DNA from: Actinomycetospora corticicola
GTDB lineage: Bacteria > Actinomycetota > Actinomycetes > Mycobacteriales > Pseudonocardiaceae
Length of the DNA: 64,000 nt
Direction: 5' to 3'
Assembly: GCF_013409505.1 (NCBI RefSeq)
Contig: NZ_JACCBN010000001.1
Location: 2,232,001-2,296,000, forward strand
Shown here: piece after piece, positions 51,401 through 58,877 of the stretch
Numbering within the stretch: the stretch's first letter is position 1
How the letters are laid out: each line of letters begins with the position of its first letter
Translations under genes and position numbers: made by a program
Notes under the pieces: model-generated
The model's database searches: none
The model's input: the letters and a program-made list of their open reading frames with translations, nothing else
Told to the model about the DNA's origin: nothing

Positions 51401-51771
51401 AGGCCCGTCGCGGCCCGGACGGCGGCGGTGGCCGCGTGGGCCTGCAGGTTGAACGCTCCCGCCGACCCGACCATGGCCAGCGCGAGCAGCCGCGTCGGCC
51501 ACGCGTCGCCCCCGGAGCGCAGCAGGACCACGGCGACGAGGAGCGAGACCCCGCTCGCGAGGTAGTCGACGACGGCCTGCCCGGAGGGCTCGTCGAGCGC
51601 GGCGGGCCCGGCCGGTCCCACCACCGCGACGACGGCGCCCACCGCCAGCCACACCAGCGTCATCGCGGTGACGACGCCGAGCACGACCCGGTACCCGACC
51701 CGTGTCGCGGTCCGGCGCGTCACCCCGGAACCGGGCGCGACGGCGGGCGGCAGCGCCACGCCGCCGGTCAC
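48463..51771 (-). CDS. Sensor histidine kinase with long C-terminal extension
   Basis: 1102 residues, starting GTG 51771. About 10 transmembrane helices fill residues 20-380. The catalytic part is HisKA_3 type: ERRGLERDLHDGAQHHLVSL, with the phospho-acceptor His517, then CLEAVNNARKHAGG (N-box) and VLRVADDGPGF, GRGLRNLDARLARVGG (G-boxes). From about 700 to 1102 follows a Pro-rich linker and a helical domain with GVAGPTPRDGAA and VVDALVLLAEDDTG, of no clear family; a degenerate dynamin-like GTPase is one weak possibility. Start overlaps the stop of the next kinase-like gene by 4 bases. Confidence 0.85.
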   Translation of the reverse strand: MTGGVALPPAVAPGSGVTRRTATRVGYRVVLGVVTAMTLVWLAVGAVVAVVGPAGPAALDEPSGQAVVDYLASGVSLLVAVVLLRSGGDAWPTRLLALAMVGSAGAFNLQAHAATAAVRAATGLEIGELHQILLHGIAGAAYAGALLTVVDPPGGRRSRALVPVVAAVLFLAGLGTALLPHTVSCVVFFGFGVPLLGLAAVGPAVRRGPDREARARARLLTSVLVAALGAALVLGLLTLVLALLGRPGLTLDDPTARHGGPGVGLPLALLFWFSRLTAAVLALAVLAARRARSAERLLHRGLAALLAVVGLGGLAVLLATLVSALSGRATGGSVTGWVVATLAVAVLWLPVSAAADRLAERLLHGNRATPADVLARVASAARDDGGLDDVPEAVGRALGARAVRLTVHRDGLRDRVVAWRDPGAGEEEVAFAIHHADREIGSLAVDAEALAGAGDRTRLVAEVAAGLEGALVAHRTEVELERQLRAGVAQAEQIAAARRRLVAETDAERRGLERDLHDGAQHHLVSLRLTLGLVEHLVGAGRLADARERLDVLREQLDTAGTVLAGAAAGMSAATLARLGLVGALEADLAGDPSVTLHAVGVHRHDEAVEAAAYFVCLEAVNNARKHAGGAAVRVRLEERGGVLVLRVADDGPGFTVERDGPGRGLRNLDARLARVGGRVTLTSAPGEGTVVRAEIPVGTTPSEPGPPSTDAATGLVPALVAGPGPDGGSDATRERIAVRARALVEEATRQVGPVRTPAAPQVPQAPDPRLPAVVPTLGTGPRRPVGPVGPPLPDPGSPLFAQTQSVLRRTLEEVPVGDPAAERVAALAVALGDPWRYGVAGPTPRDGAAVAAALAGVVERPAAVVDLAGRAALGPLAPDEVVDALVLLAEDDTGTRVPDWLAAVPTVGARVVPAVSVSAEDPLTGVVRVALPGPGALGGTNLGRLATVLVARCRPVAARRRALAALDAADGLVAAAPGRPWTRRLAVELERVRAAGARELAEQALADDLDAGRVALPPGRRDAAARLLRGGDPATRLGVDRAADRFELARLARKQRTAWARLAGHPGTARDVRDAATVLAAACEALLGTVTAVEDGPDPSS

Positions 51772-53051
51772 CGGGCGTCCGGGAAGAGCTCGACCGGGAG
51801 CCGGATCCGCAGGCCCGAGGCGTCGACGTCGAGGGCCCCGCCGAGCGCGGCGAGCCGGTCGGCCTCGTCCGCCAGGGCGCCCGGGTCCACGGTGCCCTCG
51901 GCCCCGTCGGCCACGTCGGCCCCGTCGGCACCTTCCGCACCGGATGCCCGGGTGACCTCCACCGTGGCGCGGTCGCCGGCGCGGCCGAGGGTCACCTCGA
52001 GCGGGTCGTCCCCCGGGACGGCCGAGAGCACCGCCAGTGCGGCGTAGTAGAGCCCCGACTCCACCTCCCAGGGCAGCCGGTCGGGCAGGCGCCCGGCGAG
52101 GTGCACCGGGCGGGGCAGGTCGGCGACGACCTCCTCCAGTGCGGCTCGCAGCCCCTGGTCGCGCAGCACGGCGGGGTGCACGCCGCGGGCGATGACGCGG
52201 AAGCGGTCCAGGAGGTCCTCGAGCCGCTCGCGGGCGACGTCGAGATGGTGGCGGGCCAGCTCCGCGGCCTCGGTGCGGTCGTCGTCGGCGGCGTCCGGGG
52301 CGAGCCCGTCGTCGAGGACCTCGCCGGCGTCGTCGACGGCCCGACGCAGGGCGACGAGCCGGTCGCCGGTCGCGTCCGCGAGCTCGCCGGCGAGGCGACG
52401 GCGCTCGGCCTCCCGCGCCCGTCCGAGCCGGCGTCGGGACTCCCCGGTCTGGCGGGCCAGCTCGGCGACCCGCTCCACGCGGTCGCGTAGTTCCGCCCCG
52501 CGTGCGAGGCCGCGCACGAGCAGCCCGGTGGCGTCGGCGACGTCCGCGACCAGGGCGCGGTCGGCCGCGGTGACCGGACGTCCGGGCTTGCCGACGGTGA
52601 GCACGGCCCGCAGCCCGGCACCGGACGAGCCGGGAGGTCGGTCGAGGACCGGGTGCGCGTGGTCGACGTCGGGGCGGGCGAGCAGCTGCGCGAGGTCGGC
52701 CACCCGCTCCCCCGTGCGGCCGACCAGTCCGTCGCCGCCCGCGAGCCAGACGTCGGCGGACGCGGCCCGGGTGCCCTCGCGCAGCACCGTCGCGAGGGCG
52801 GGCAGGGAGGCCGCGTCGCCGGTCGCGGCGGCCAGCACCGCCGACCGTCCGACACCGGACGACCGGCCGCCGTCACCCGGGGCGGCGAGGCCGGTCACCG
52901 CGAGCACGGCGGCCGCGAGGCCGACCCCGGCGAACGGGGCGAGGACCGGACCGGCGGCGCCGAGGGCGAGCTCGCCGGCGACGACGGCGAGGAGCAGGCA
53001 GATGGCGACGACACCGGCGACGGACAGCGCCCGCAGTCCACCCGTCGTCAT
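51768..53051 (-). CDS. Degenerate histidine-kinase-like protein
   Basis: 427 residues from ATG 53051 with GGGGACC upstream. Two membrane helices at the N-terminus, a GAF-like or helical middle (residues 60-180), then a DHp-like helix with RRLAGELADATGDRLV. Compared with the HisKA_3 pattern R-R-L-A-x-x-L-H-D-G, the His is replaced by Ala (near residue 224). The ATPase part YYAALAVLSAVPGDDP lacks the N-box Asn and the DxGxG motifs. So it cannot phosphorylate by the usual route. Stop overlaps the start of the complete kinase. Confidence 0.8.
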   Translation of the reverse strand: MTTGGLRALSVAGVVAICLLLAVVAGELALGAAGPVLAPFAGVGLAAAVLAVTGLAAPGDGGRSSGVGRSAVLAAATGDAASLPALATVLREGTRAASADVWLAGGDGLVGRTGERVADLAQLLARPDVDHAHPVLDRPPGSSGAGLRAVLTVGKPGRPVTAADRALVADVADATGLLVRGLARGAELRDRVERVAELARQTGESRRRLGRAREAERRRLAGELADATGDRLVALRRAVDDAGEVLDDGLAPDAADDDRTEAAELARHHLDVARERLEDLLDRFRVIARGVHPAVLRDQGLRAALEEVVADLPRPVHLAGRLPDRLPWEVESGLYYAALAVLSAVPGDDPLEVTLGRAGDRATVEVTRASGAEGADGADVADGAEGTVDPGALADEADRLAALGGALDVDASGLRIRLPVELFPDAR

Positions 53052-53108
53052 GAGGTCCCCGTCCGCCACGCGTGGGCACGGAGCGTAGGCACCGCGCCGG
53101 GGGGTCGT

Positions 53109-53774
53109 CTACGCCTCGCCGCGCTGCGAGCGCAGATAGGTGAGGACGGCGAGGACACGGCGGTTGCTGTCCGTGGCGTCCGCGTGCAGGCCGAACTTGT
53201 CGAAGATGCTCGCGATGTGCTTCTCCACGGCCTTGCCGCTGACGAAGAGCTGACCGGCGATCGCCGCGTTGGCGCGCCCCTCGGCCATGAGGCGGAGCAC
53301 GTCGCGTTCCCGCTCGGACAGCGTGGCCACCACGTCCGCCCGGTCGTTCCGGGGCTTCTCCACCAGCCGCCGTGCCAGCACCGGCTCGATGACGATCTCG
53401 CCCTCGGCGATCCGGGTCAGGGTGTCGGACAGGACGTCGACGCTGCCGACCTTCTCCTTGAGCCGGTAGCCGATCCCCTCGGTGCCGATCTCGAGGATGC
53501 GCACCAGGTAGTGCGACTCCGCGTAGTGCGACAGGAACAGCAGCCCCGTCCCCGGGTGGCTCGCCCGGAGCCGCTCGGCCGTGACCAGACCCCCGTCCGG
53601 CTCGGGCGGCATCCGGATGTCGAGCACCGCCACGTCCACCGGGACGCCCTCCAGGGCGCGCAGCAGCTCGTCCCCGCCGGGCTCGACGGCGACCACCTCG
53701 TGCCCGGCCGCCTCGAGCAGCATCACCAGCCCCTGCCGGAACAGGGCCCCGTCCTCGGCCAGCGCTACCCGCAC
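53109..53774 (-). CDS. NarL-type response regulator
   Basis: 221 residues from GTG 53774 with the ribosome site GGGAGGTTCCC. Receiver: acidic pair in VALAEDGALF, phospho-acceptor Asp in VAVLDIRMPP, Ser/Thr at LLFLSHYAE and Lys in GYRLKEKVG. LuxR HTH: LSERERDVLRLMAEGRANAAIAGQLFVSGKAVEKH. Target of the kinase cluster. Its start overlaps the end of the small kinase-like gene by 10 bases, and the complete and degenerate kinase genes follow on the same strand. Confidence 0.93.
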   Translation of the reverse strand: MRVALAEDGALFRQGLVMLLEAAGHEVVAVEPGGDELLRALEGVPVDVAVLDIRMPPEPDGGLVTAERLRASHPGTGLLFLSHYAESHYLVRILEIGTEGIGYRLKEKVGSVDVLSDTLTRIAEGEIVIEPVLARRLVEKPRNDRADVVATLSERERDVLRLMAEGRANAAIAGQLFVSGKAVEKHIASIFDKFGLHADATDSNRRVLAVLTYLRSQRGEA

Positions 53775-54313
53775 GGGAACCTCCCGACGATCGTGTCCGG
53801 TCCGACCCGCACCTCGCCGCCCAGGGGCGTCGCCTCGTCGGCGACCACCGCCGCGAGCCCCGGGTCGGCCCCGGAGATCACGACGACGAGGGTGGTGCCG
53901 TCCCGCCGCGCGGTGACGGTCAGCGGTGCGGGGACGGCGGCGAGGACCTCGACGAGCGCGAAGTAGGCGGCGCCCTCCGCGGCCGGGCCGTGCCGCTCGC
54001 CGTCGACGTCCACGGTGACGTCGGCGCCGGTGGTCCGGACCCGCTCGAGCAGCGCCGGACCGAGCCCCGCCTCGTGCAGGAGCGGCGGGTAGATCCCGGC
54101 GGCGACCGCCCGCAGCTCGTCCAGCGCCGACGCCACCTCCGCCTGCAGCGCCTCGACCTGCTCGCGCGGGGCGTCGAGCACGCCCAGGCGCAGCGCCAGG
54201 GAGGAGATGCGCAGCGCGGCCCCGTCGTGCAGGCGGCGCTCCAGCCGACGCCGCCGCTGCCAGTGCTCCCGCCGCCGTTCCCGACGACCGGTGGGGTCCT
54301 CCGCCGTCGTCAT
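53765..54313 (-). CDS. Small cytosolic kinase-like protein lacking an ATP site
   Basis: 182 residues from ATG 54313. No membrane or sensor region. A basic helix RRERRREHWQRRRRLERR leads to LHDGAALRISSLALRLG, with the conserved HisKA_3 His. The ATPase-like part YFALVEVLAAVPAPLTV and VVISGADPGLAAV has lost the N-box Asn and the DxGxG motifs. It could accept phosphate from the complete kinase and pass it to the regulator, or act as a phosphatase-type partner. Overlaps the response-regulator gene by 10 bases. Confidence 0.78.
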   Translation of the reverse strand: MTTAEDPTGRRERRREHWQRRRRLERRLHDGAALRISSLALRLGVLDAPREQVEALQAEVASALDELRAVAAGIYPPLLHEAGLGPALLERVRTTGADVTVDVDGERHGPAAEGAAYFALVEVLAAVPAPLTVTARRDGTTLVVVISGADPGLAAVVADEATPLGGEVRVGPDTIVGRFPCG

Positions 54314-54503
54314 GGCCACGAGTCTCCGGCGCCCCGACCCACGGCGGGGAGGGGGCGCTCCCTCCCGGCGGGTAGGGCTGACCCCCTTGACGCGGGGTCG
54401 CGGTGACGATCCGTGGCGCACGGGGCGACCGTGCCCGAAGTGCTCGCCCGTCCGCACCATCGCTGGTTACGATCCGTCGAGATCGTCGCCCGAGGAGGCC
54501 TCC

Positions 54504-56129
54504 GTGTCCTACGTCCTGGGCGTCGACCTCGGGACGACAACGGTCGCGGCCGCCGCCGGGGACGCCGGGCGGGCGGAGATGGTGGCGCTCGGCGACCGGA
54601 CGGTGCTCGCCCCCGCCGTGGTGGCCCGCCGGACCGACGGTGCGCTGGTGACCGGGGAGTCGGCCCTGCGGCGTGCCACGACCGAGCCGCACCGGGTCGC
54701 GCGGGCGGTCCGCCGACGGCTGGGCGACCCGACCCCGGTCCTGCTGGGCGACGAGTCCGTGGGGCCGACCGATCTGCTGGCCGCCCTGCTGCGCGGGGCG
54801 GTCGACCGGGCGACCGGGGTGCAGGGCGACCGGCCGCGCCGTGTGGTGCTGACCCACCCGGCGTCGTGGGGGCCCTACCGCCGCGGACTCCTCGACGACG
54901 TCGCCGCGGCGGCCGGGCTCGCGGACGTCGTCACGGTGTGCGACCCCGAGGCCGCCGTGGGCCGGGTCGCCGCCGTGCGCGGCCTGCCGGACGGGGCACC
55001 CCACGCGGTCCTCGACCTCGGCGGGACCTCCTGCGAGGCCGCCGTGGTCGACGGCGGGACGCTCGTCGGGGTACCGGTCGCGGTCGAACGGCTCGGGGGT
55101 GACGACCTCGACGAGGCGGTCGCCGCCGTGGCCGACGAGGCCTCGGGCGGCCTGCTGGCCGAGCTGGACCCGGAGGACCCGGCCTCGGTCCCGGCGCTCA
55201 CCCGGTTCCGCGCCGACTGCGTCGCCGCCAAGGAGGCGCTCTCGGTCGACCACGAGGCTGTGGTCGGACTGCTGCTCCCGGGCCGGCACGTCGACGTCAC
55301 CGTGCGGCGGGCGGCCTTCGAGGCCCGGATCGCCCCGGTGGTCGAACGCGCGGTCGCGGCGCTGCGCCAGGCCCTCGACGCCGCCGAGGTGCGCGCGGAC
55401 GACCTGGGGGCGGTGCTGCTCGTGGGCGGGTCCGCCCGGGTCCCGCTCGTCGTGCGCGCGGTGCGGACGGCCGTGGCGGCCCCCGTGGTGGTGGAGCCGC
55501 ACCCCGACCACGTGGTCGCGCTCGGCGCGGTCCGGCTCGGGGCCGCGCGCGGTGTCGCGGCGTCGGCCGCTGGTGGAGAGACGGGCGGGGACGACGGCGG
55601 GGAGGGGCGCACGAGCCTGACCCCGCTGCGGCCCCCGATCGAGGACGGCCGGACCACCGCGGTGCGCGTGCCGCCCGCGGCCGGGGCGCGCGGAGCCGGA
55701 CCACGCGGGCCCGCCGCGCGCGGGGGTGGTCCACGGCCGGGACCCGGTGGTCCCCGTGCGTCGGGTCCAGGACCCGGTCGGTTCCCGCCGACGGGCCCGT
55801 TCCCCCCGGCCGGCGCGGTCCCCGGCACCGGCCCGTTCCCCGGCCCCTTCTCCGGGTCCGGCCCGTTCCCGCCGAGCGGGCCGTTCCGGGCGGCCGGGCC
55901 GCCTCCCGGCCGGCCCGCCCGCCCCGGGGCACCGGTCGGTCCGCCGGGTCCCGGAGGCCGTCCGACCGGCCCTCCCCCGCCGTCGGCCCCGGGGTCGTCG
56001 GCCCCGGAATCGTCGGCTCCCGGGTCGGGCGGGCGGTCCGGACGCGGACGGACCGTGCTGCTCGTGCTCGTCGTCGTCCTCGTGGTGGCGGCCCTGGTGG
56101 TCGGCGGCGTCCTGCTCCTGGGGGGTTGA
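54504..56129 (+). CDS. Membrane-anchored Hsp70-like protein
   Basis: 541 residues from GTG 54504 with GAGGAGGCCTCC upstream. The Hsp70/actin ATPase domain spans about 1-355: phosphate loop 1 GVDLGTTTVAAA, phosphate loop 2 VLDLGGTSCEAAVVDGG and the adenosine motif LLVGGSARVPLVVRAV. The substrate-binding domain is missing; it is replaced by about 150 residues rich in Gly and Pro with repeated GPFP words, and a C-terminal transmembrane helix (about 520-540). Divergent from the kinase cluster. Function unknown; this design is a signalling or envelope ATPase rather than a folding chaperone. Confidence 0.85.
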   Translation: MSYVLGVDLGTTTVAAAAGDAGRAEMVALGDRTVLAPAVVARRTDGALVTGESALRRATTEPHRVARAVRRRLGDPTPVLLGDESVGPTDLLAALLRGAVDRATGVQGDRPRRVVLTHPASWGPYRRGLLDDVAAAAGLADVVTVCDPEAAVGRVAAVRGLPDGAPHAVLDLGGTSCEAAVVDGGTLVGVPVAVERLGGDDLDEAVAAVADEASGGLLAELDPEDPASVPALTRFRADCVAAKEALSVDHEAVVGLLLPGRHVDVTVRRAAFEARIAPVVERAVAALRQALDAAEVRADDLGAVLLVGGSARVPLVVRAVRTAVAAPVVVEPHPDHVVALGAVRLGAARGVAASAAGGETGGDDGGEGRTSLTPLRPPIEDGRTTAVRVPPAAGARGAGPRGPAARGGGPRPGPGGPRASGPGPGRFPPTGPFPPAGAVPGTGPFPGPFSGSGPFPPSGPFRAAGPPPGRPARPGAPVGPPGPGGRPTGPPPPSAPGSSAPESSAPGSGGRSGRGRTVLLVLVVVLVVAALVVGGVLLLGG

Positions 56130-56219
56130 GGCCACTCGGACGGTGGGTCCGCCCCGCCGTGGGGCAACCCCGGCGCGCCCCAGGCTTCTCCTCATCACCG
56201 ACGAACCGAGGAGCCCACC

Positions 56220-56414
56220 GTGACCGTCACCCTCGACACCGCTGCCGCCGCCCTCCCCGCCCGCGACCGCGCCGTCCTCGCGGCCCTCGCCGCCGGCCGG
56301 GGCACCGTCGTCGGCGACCGCATCATCGTCGACGGCCTCCCGCTGGCCGACCAGTTCGTCGCCGCCCGGCTGCGCGCGGCGGGGCTGCTGGACGCGTCCG
56401 GCCGCGCCGCCTGA
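56220..56414 (+). CDS. Small hypothetical protein
   Basis: 64 residues from GTG 56220 with GAGGAGCCCACC upstream. The sequence suggests two helices: LPARDRAVLAALAAGRG and VAARLRAAGLLDASG, separated by a short strand VVGDRIIVDGLPLADQ. No family recognised. Sits between the Hsp70-like and MTHFR-type genes on the same strand. Confidence 0.6.
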   Translation: MTVTLDTAAAALPARDRAVLAALAAGRGTVVGDRIIVDGLPLADQFVAARLRAAGLLDASGRAA

Positions 56415-56475
56415 TCCCCGCGGCCACTCCCGGCCGCCGTGCGTTCCCGGCGGTCCGACGGGGCACCCCGGCGCG

Positions 56476-57504
56476 GTGATCAGCTGCCCGAAGCGGATGC
56501 GGTACGGCCCGTGCGGCGGGGTCCGGCCCTCCGGGGCCTGCGAGCTCGACGAGGCCCTCCCCTGCCCGTGGACCTCCGGTGACCCCGTCCTGGCGTGGGA
56601 CGGACCCGAGCCGGACGCACCCGCCGTCGTGGACCCGCCGGTGGTGCTCTCCGACCTCGCGGTCCCCGCGCGCGACCCCGCGACGCTGCGGGCGGTGGCC
56701 ACCCGGCTGGCCGACGGGGCGGACGCGGTGCTGGTCGCCGACCTGCACGACCGCGCCGACTTCCCGCCCACGATGATCGCCGCGACGCTCCTGGAGCTCG
56801 GGGTCCGGCCCTGGATCACGCTGACCTGCCGGGACCGCAACCGGGTCGTGCTCGAGCAGGAGGTCGTCGGCCTCGCCGCGCTGGGGGTCGGCGGCGTGCT
56901 GTGCGTGACCGGGGACAGCCGCCCCGGCAGCGGCGCCGGGACCACCGTGGGCGCCGGCGCCACCCAGGTCTTCGACCTCGACGCGACCCGGCTCGCCCAC
57001 CTCGTCGCCACGAACGGGCTCGTCGCGACGGTCACCGCCGCCCCCGCGGCACCGCCCGACCCCGCCGCCCGCGCCGCGGGCCTCGCGGCCAAGCAGGCCG
57101 CGGGGGCCCGGCTCGTCGTCACGAACCACGTCGCCTCCCCCGCGGTGCTCGACGACTTCCTGACGGCGGGTCGCGCGGCCGGGGTGAGCCTCCCCGTCGT
57201 CGCCGGGGTCGCGGTGTTCACCGACGCCCGCACCGCCCGCGGGCTCGCGGACCTGCCGGGGCTGGCCCTCGACCCGGACGCGGTGGCCCGCGTGCTCGAC
57301 GCCGACGACCCGGTCGAGGCCGGGATCGAGGAGGCCGTCGCCGAGGCGCGCGCGCTGCTCGCCCTGGACGGGGTGGTCGGCGTGAATCTCTCCGGTGTCG
57401 GATCGAGCGCGGGCTGGGTACCAGCGGCCGATCTGAAGGCCGAGGTGGGGCGACGCGTGCGCGCGGCCCACCGGGCGGAGAGCGAGTCCCTCCGCCCCGC
57501 ATGA
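56476..57504 (+). CDS. MTHFR-C (MetV-like) fused to MTHFR (MetF-like) barrel
   Basis: 342 residues from GTG 56476. The N-terminal 35 residues are an MTHFR-C module with Cys motif CPKRMRYGPCGGVRPSGACE and a fourth Cys in LPCPW, ligands for an Fe-S or zinc site. The rest is a methylenetetrahydrofolate-reductase-like TIM barrel: ADAVLVADLHDRA, LELGVRPWITLTCRDRNR, VGGVLCVTGDSRPG and LVVTNHVASP. In acetogens MetV and MetF are separate partners; here they are one chain with the Cys module first. The catalytic Glu and FAD ligands of classical MTHFR were not confirmed. Its stop overlaps the next gene. Confidence 0.8.
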   Translation: MISCPKRMRYGPCGGVRPSGACELDEALPCPWTSGDPVLAWDGPEPDAPAVVDPPVVLSDLAVPARDPATLRAVATRLADGADAVLVADLHDRADFPPTMIAATLLELGVRPWITLTCRDRNRVVLEQEVVGLAALGVGGVLCVTGDSRPGSGAGTTVGAGATQVFDLDATRLAHLVATNGLVATVTAAPAAPPDPAARAAGLAAKQAAGARLVVTNHVASPAVLDDFLTAGRAAGVSLPVVAGVAVFTDARTARGLADLPGLALDPDAVARVLDADDPVEAGIEEAVAEARALLALDGVVGVNLSGVGSSAGWVPAADLKAEVGRRVRAAHRAESESLRPA

Positions 57505-58280
57505 GGGGACGTGGGGTGCAGGAGGCGCTGGAGGTCGAGTTCGACACGGTGGCGGCGTGGACCGAGGAGGCGGTGGCCGCACTCGGTGCGGACCACGCCA
57601 TCCCGGCCGCGTGCCGGGGCTCGGGGCGGCCCGCGGACCTGGCGTGGCTCGCGGACGGCCTGGAACTCGCCGACGGCGACCGGTTCCTCGACGCCGGGTC
57701 CGGCCTCGGCGGCCCGACCGCCTGGCTGGTCACCGAGTTCTCCTGGCGCTGGCGGGGGTCGGTCGTCCTCGCCGAGCCGATGGTGCACGCCGCGACCGCG
57801 TCCGTGCGCCTGTTCGGTCACCCGGCGGTCGCGGCGTGGACCGAGGAGCTCCCGCTGGCCGACGGCTGCGTCGACGCCGCCTGGGCGCTCGGGGTCCTCG
57901 ACACCGTGCCGGACAAGCGGGCGGTGCTCACCGAGCTGCGCCGCGTGCTGCGGCCGGGCGCGCGGCTCGGCCTGCTCGTGCTGGTCGCCCGCGGGGAGCG
58001 GGCCGCGGAGCTGGAGTCGAACTCCTTCCCCACCGACGTCGACCTGCACCGGGATCTCGCGGCCACCGGGTTCCGGGTGCACGACCGGGTGGAGGCCTCG
58101 ACCCTGCCCGACGCGCCCCCGGAGTGGACCCGCCGGGCCGACGCGGTCGAGGCGTTCCTCGCCGAGCAGCACGCCGACGACCCCGCGTGGCACCAGGCCC
58201 AGGAGCAGACGGCCGTCCTCGGCGGTCTGCTCGACTCCCGCGACGTGGTCATCGTGCTGCTGCGCTGCGAGGCCGTCTGA
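57501..58280 (+). CDS. Class I SAM-dependent methyltransferase
   Basis: 259 residues from ATG 57501, overlapping the MTHFR-type stop by 4 bases. Motif I is FLDAGSGLGGPTAWL, then VLAEPMVHAATAS, CVDAAWALGVLDTVPDK and LRPGARLGLLVLVA. Probably a small-molecule methyltransferase. Tight coupling with the folate enzyme suggests that the two act in one C1 pathway, but the substrate is not known. Confidence 0.85.
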   Translation: MRGRGVQEALEVEFDTVAAWTEEAVAALGADHAIPAACRGSGRPADLAWLADGLELADGDRFLDAGSGLGGPTAWLVTEFSWRWRGSVVLAEPMVHAATASVRLFGHPAVAAWTEELPLADGCVDAAWALGVLDTVPDKRAVLTELRRVLRPGARLGLLVLVARGERAAELESNSFPTDVDLHRDLAATGFRVHDRVEASTLPDAPPEWTRRADAVEAFLAEQHADDPAWHQAQEQTAVLGGLLDSRDVVIVLLRCEAV

Positions 58281-58462
58281 CCCGGGTCACACCCCGTGTC
58301 GTCTGGCGGTACGGCCGGTCGAGTGACCGCCGCTGGAGTGGACCGCCGATCGCGGAATCGGTTCAGCCCGGCGCGGGTACCTGCGTGACGGCTGGCCCGC
58401 GGGGGCGCCGTGCCGTTGGGTCGGACAGGCCGCTCCCACCTCGGGGGCAGGAGGAGGAATCC

Positions 58463-58798
58463 GTGACGTACGACGCGGTCAGCGCCTACACCGTGCTGCT
58501 CGGGGACGGGGTCGGCCCGACCACGGTGAGCGTGCACGGCAGCGCCGTGGACGCCTGGGCGGCCCTGGCGTCGGCGGTCGGGGTCGCCCCCGACACCGCG
58601 CCCCGTCGCCGGTTCGGGTTCCGTGCCCCCGTGGCCGTCGTGCCGCGCGAGGGGCTGGCGCAGGAGGAGGTCCACGAGGCCGCCGAGGTGTGGCGGACCG
58701 TCGACCCGGAGCGCCGGTTCTGGCAGGTCACCTCGCACCGGCTGCAGGTCACGGTGCCGGCCATCAACACCGGCCCGCTGGTGAGCCGGACGGCCTAG
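58463..58798 (+). CDS. Hypothetical protein
   Basis: 111 residues from GTG 58463 with GGAGGAGGAATCC upstream, a very good ribosome site. Mixed alpha/beta sequence: YDAVSAYTVLLGDGVGPTTVSVHG, AVDAWAALASAVGV, RFGFRAPVAVVPREG, EEVHEAAEVWRTV, ending in VPAINTGPLVSRTA. Looks like one compact domain; no family recognised. Preceded by 182 bases that contain no clear gene. Confidence 0.7.
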   Translation: MTYDAVSAYTVLLGDGVGPTTVSVHGSAVDAWAALASAVGVAPDTAPRRRFGFRAPVAVVPREGLAQEEVHEAAEVWRTVDPERRFWQVTSHRLQVTVPAINTGPLVSRTA

Positions 58799-58811
58799 TC
58801 CCCGGAACGCA

Positions 58812-58856
58812 CGAACGGCACTCTCGCAGCATCGACGTGCGCGAGAGTGCCGTTCG
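58812..58856. terminator. Bidirectional terminator hairpin
   Basis: Perfect 16-bp stem CGAACGGCACTCTCGC/GCGAGAGTGCCGTTCG with a 13-base loop, between the convergent hypothetical gene and gltD (stop at 58878). The design, with long arms and no T-run, suggests a dispersed terminator family. Confidence 0.82.
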
Positions 58857-58877
58857 CTCAGCCGGTGGCGCCGCCGA

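Noticed and set aside
48574-52047. 1157-residue open frame opposite the kinase
   Set aside because: Gly/Arg/Gln-rich shadow without domains; the kinase on the other strand is clear.
54314-54503. Possible small gene between the kinase and Hsp70-like genes
   Set aside because: Short frames exist but none has a ribosome site; treated as the shared promoter region.
53775-58193. 1694-residue frame ending in the response regulator
   Set aside because: Only the last 221 residues are protein-like; the rest runs antisense through several genes.
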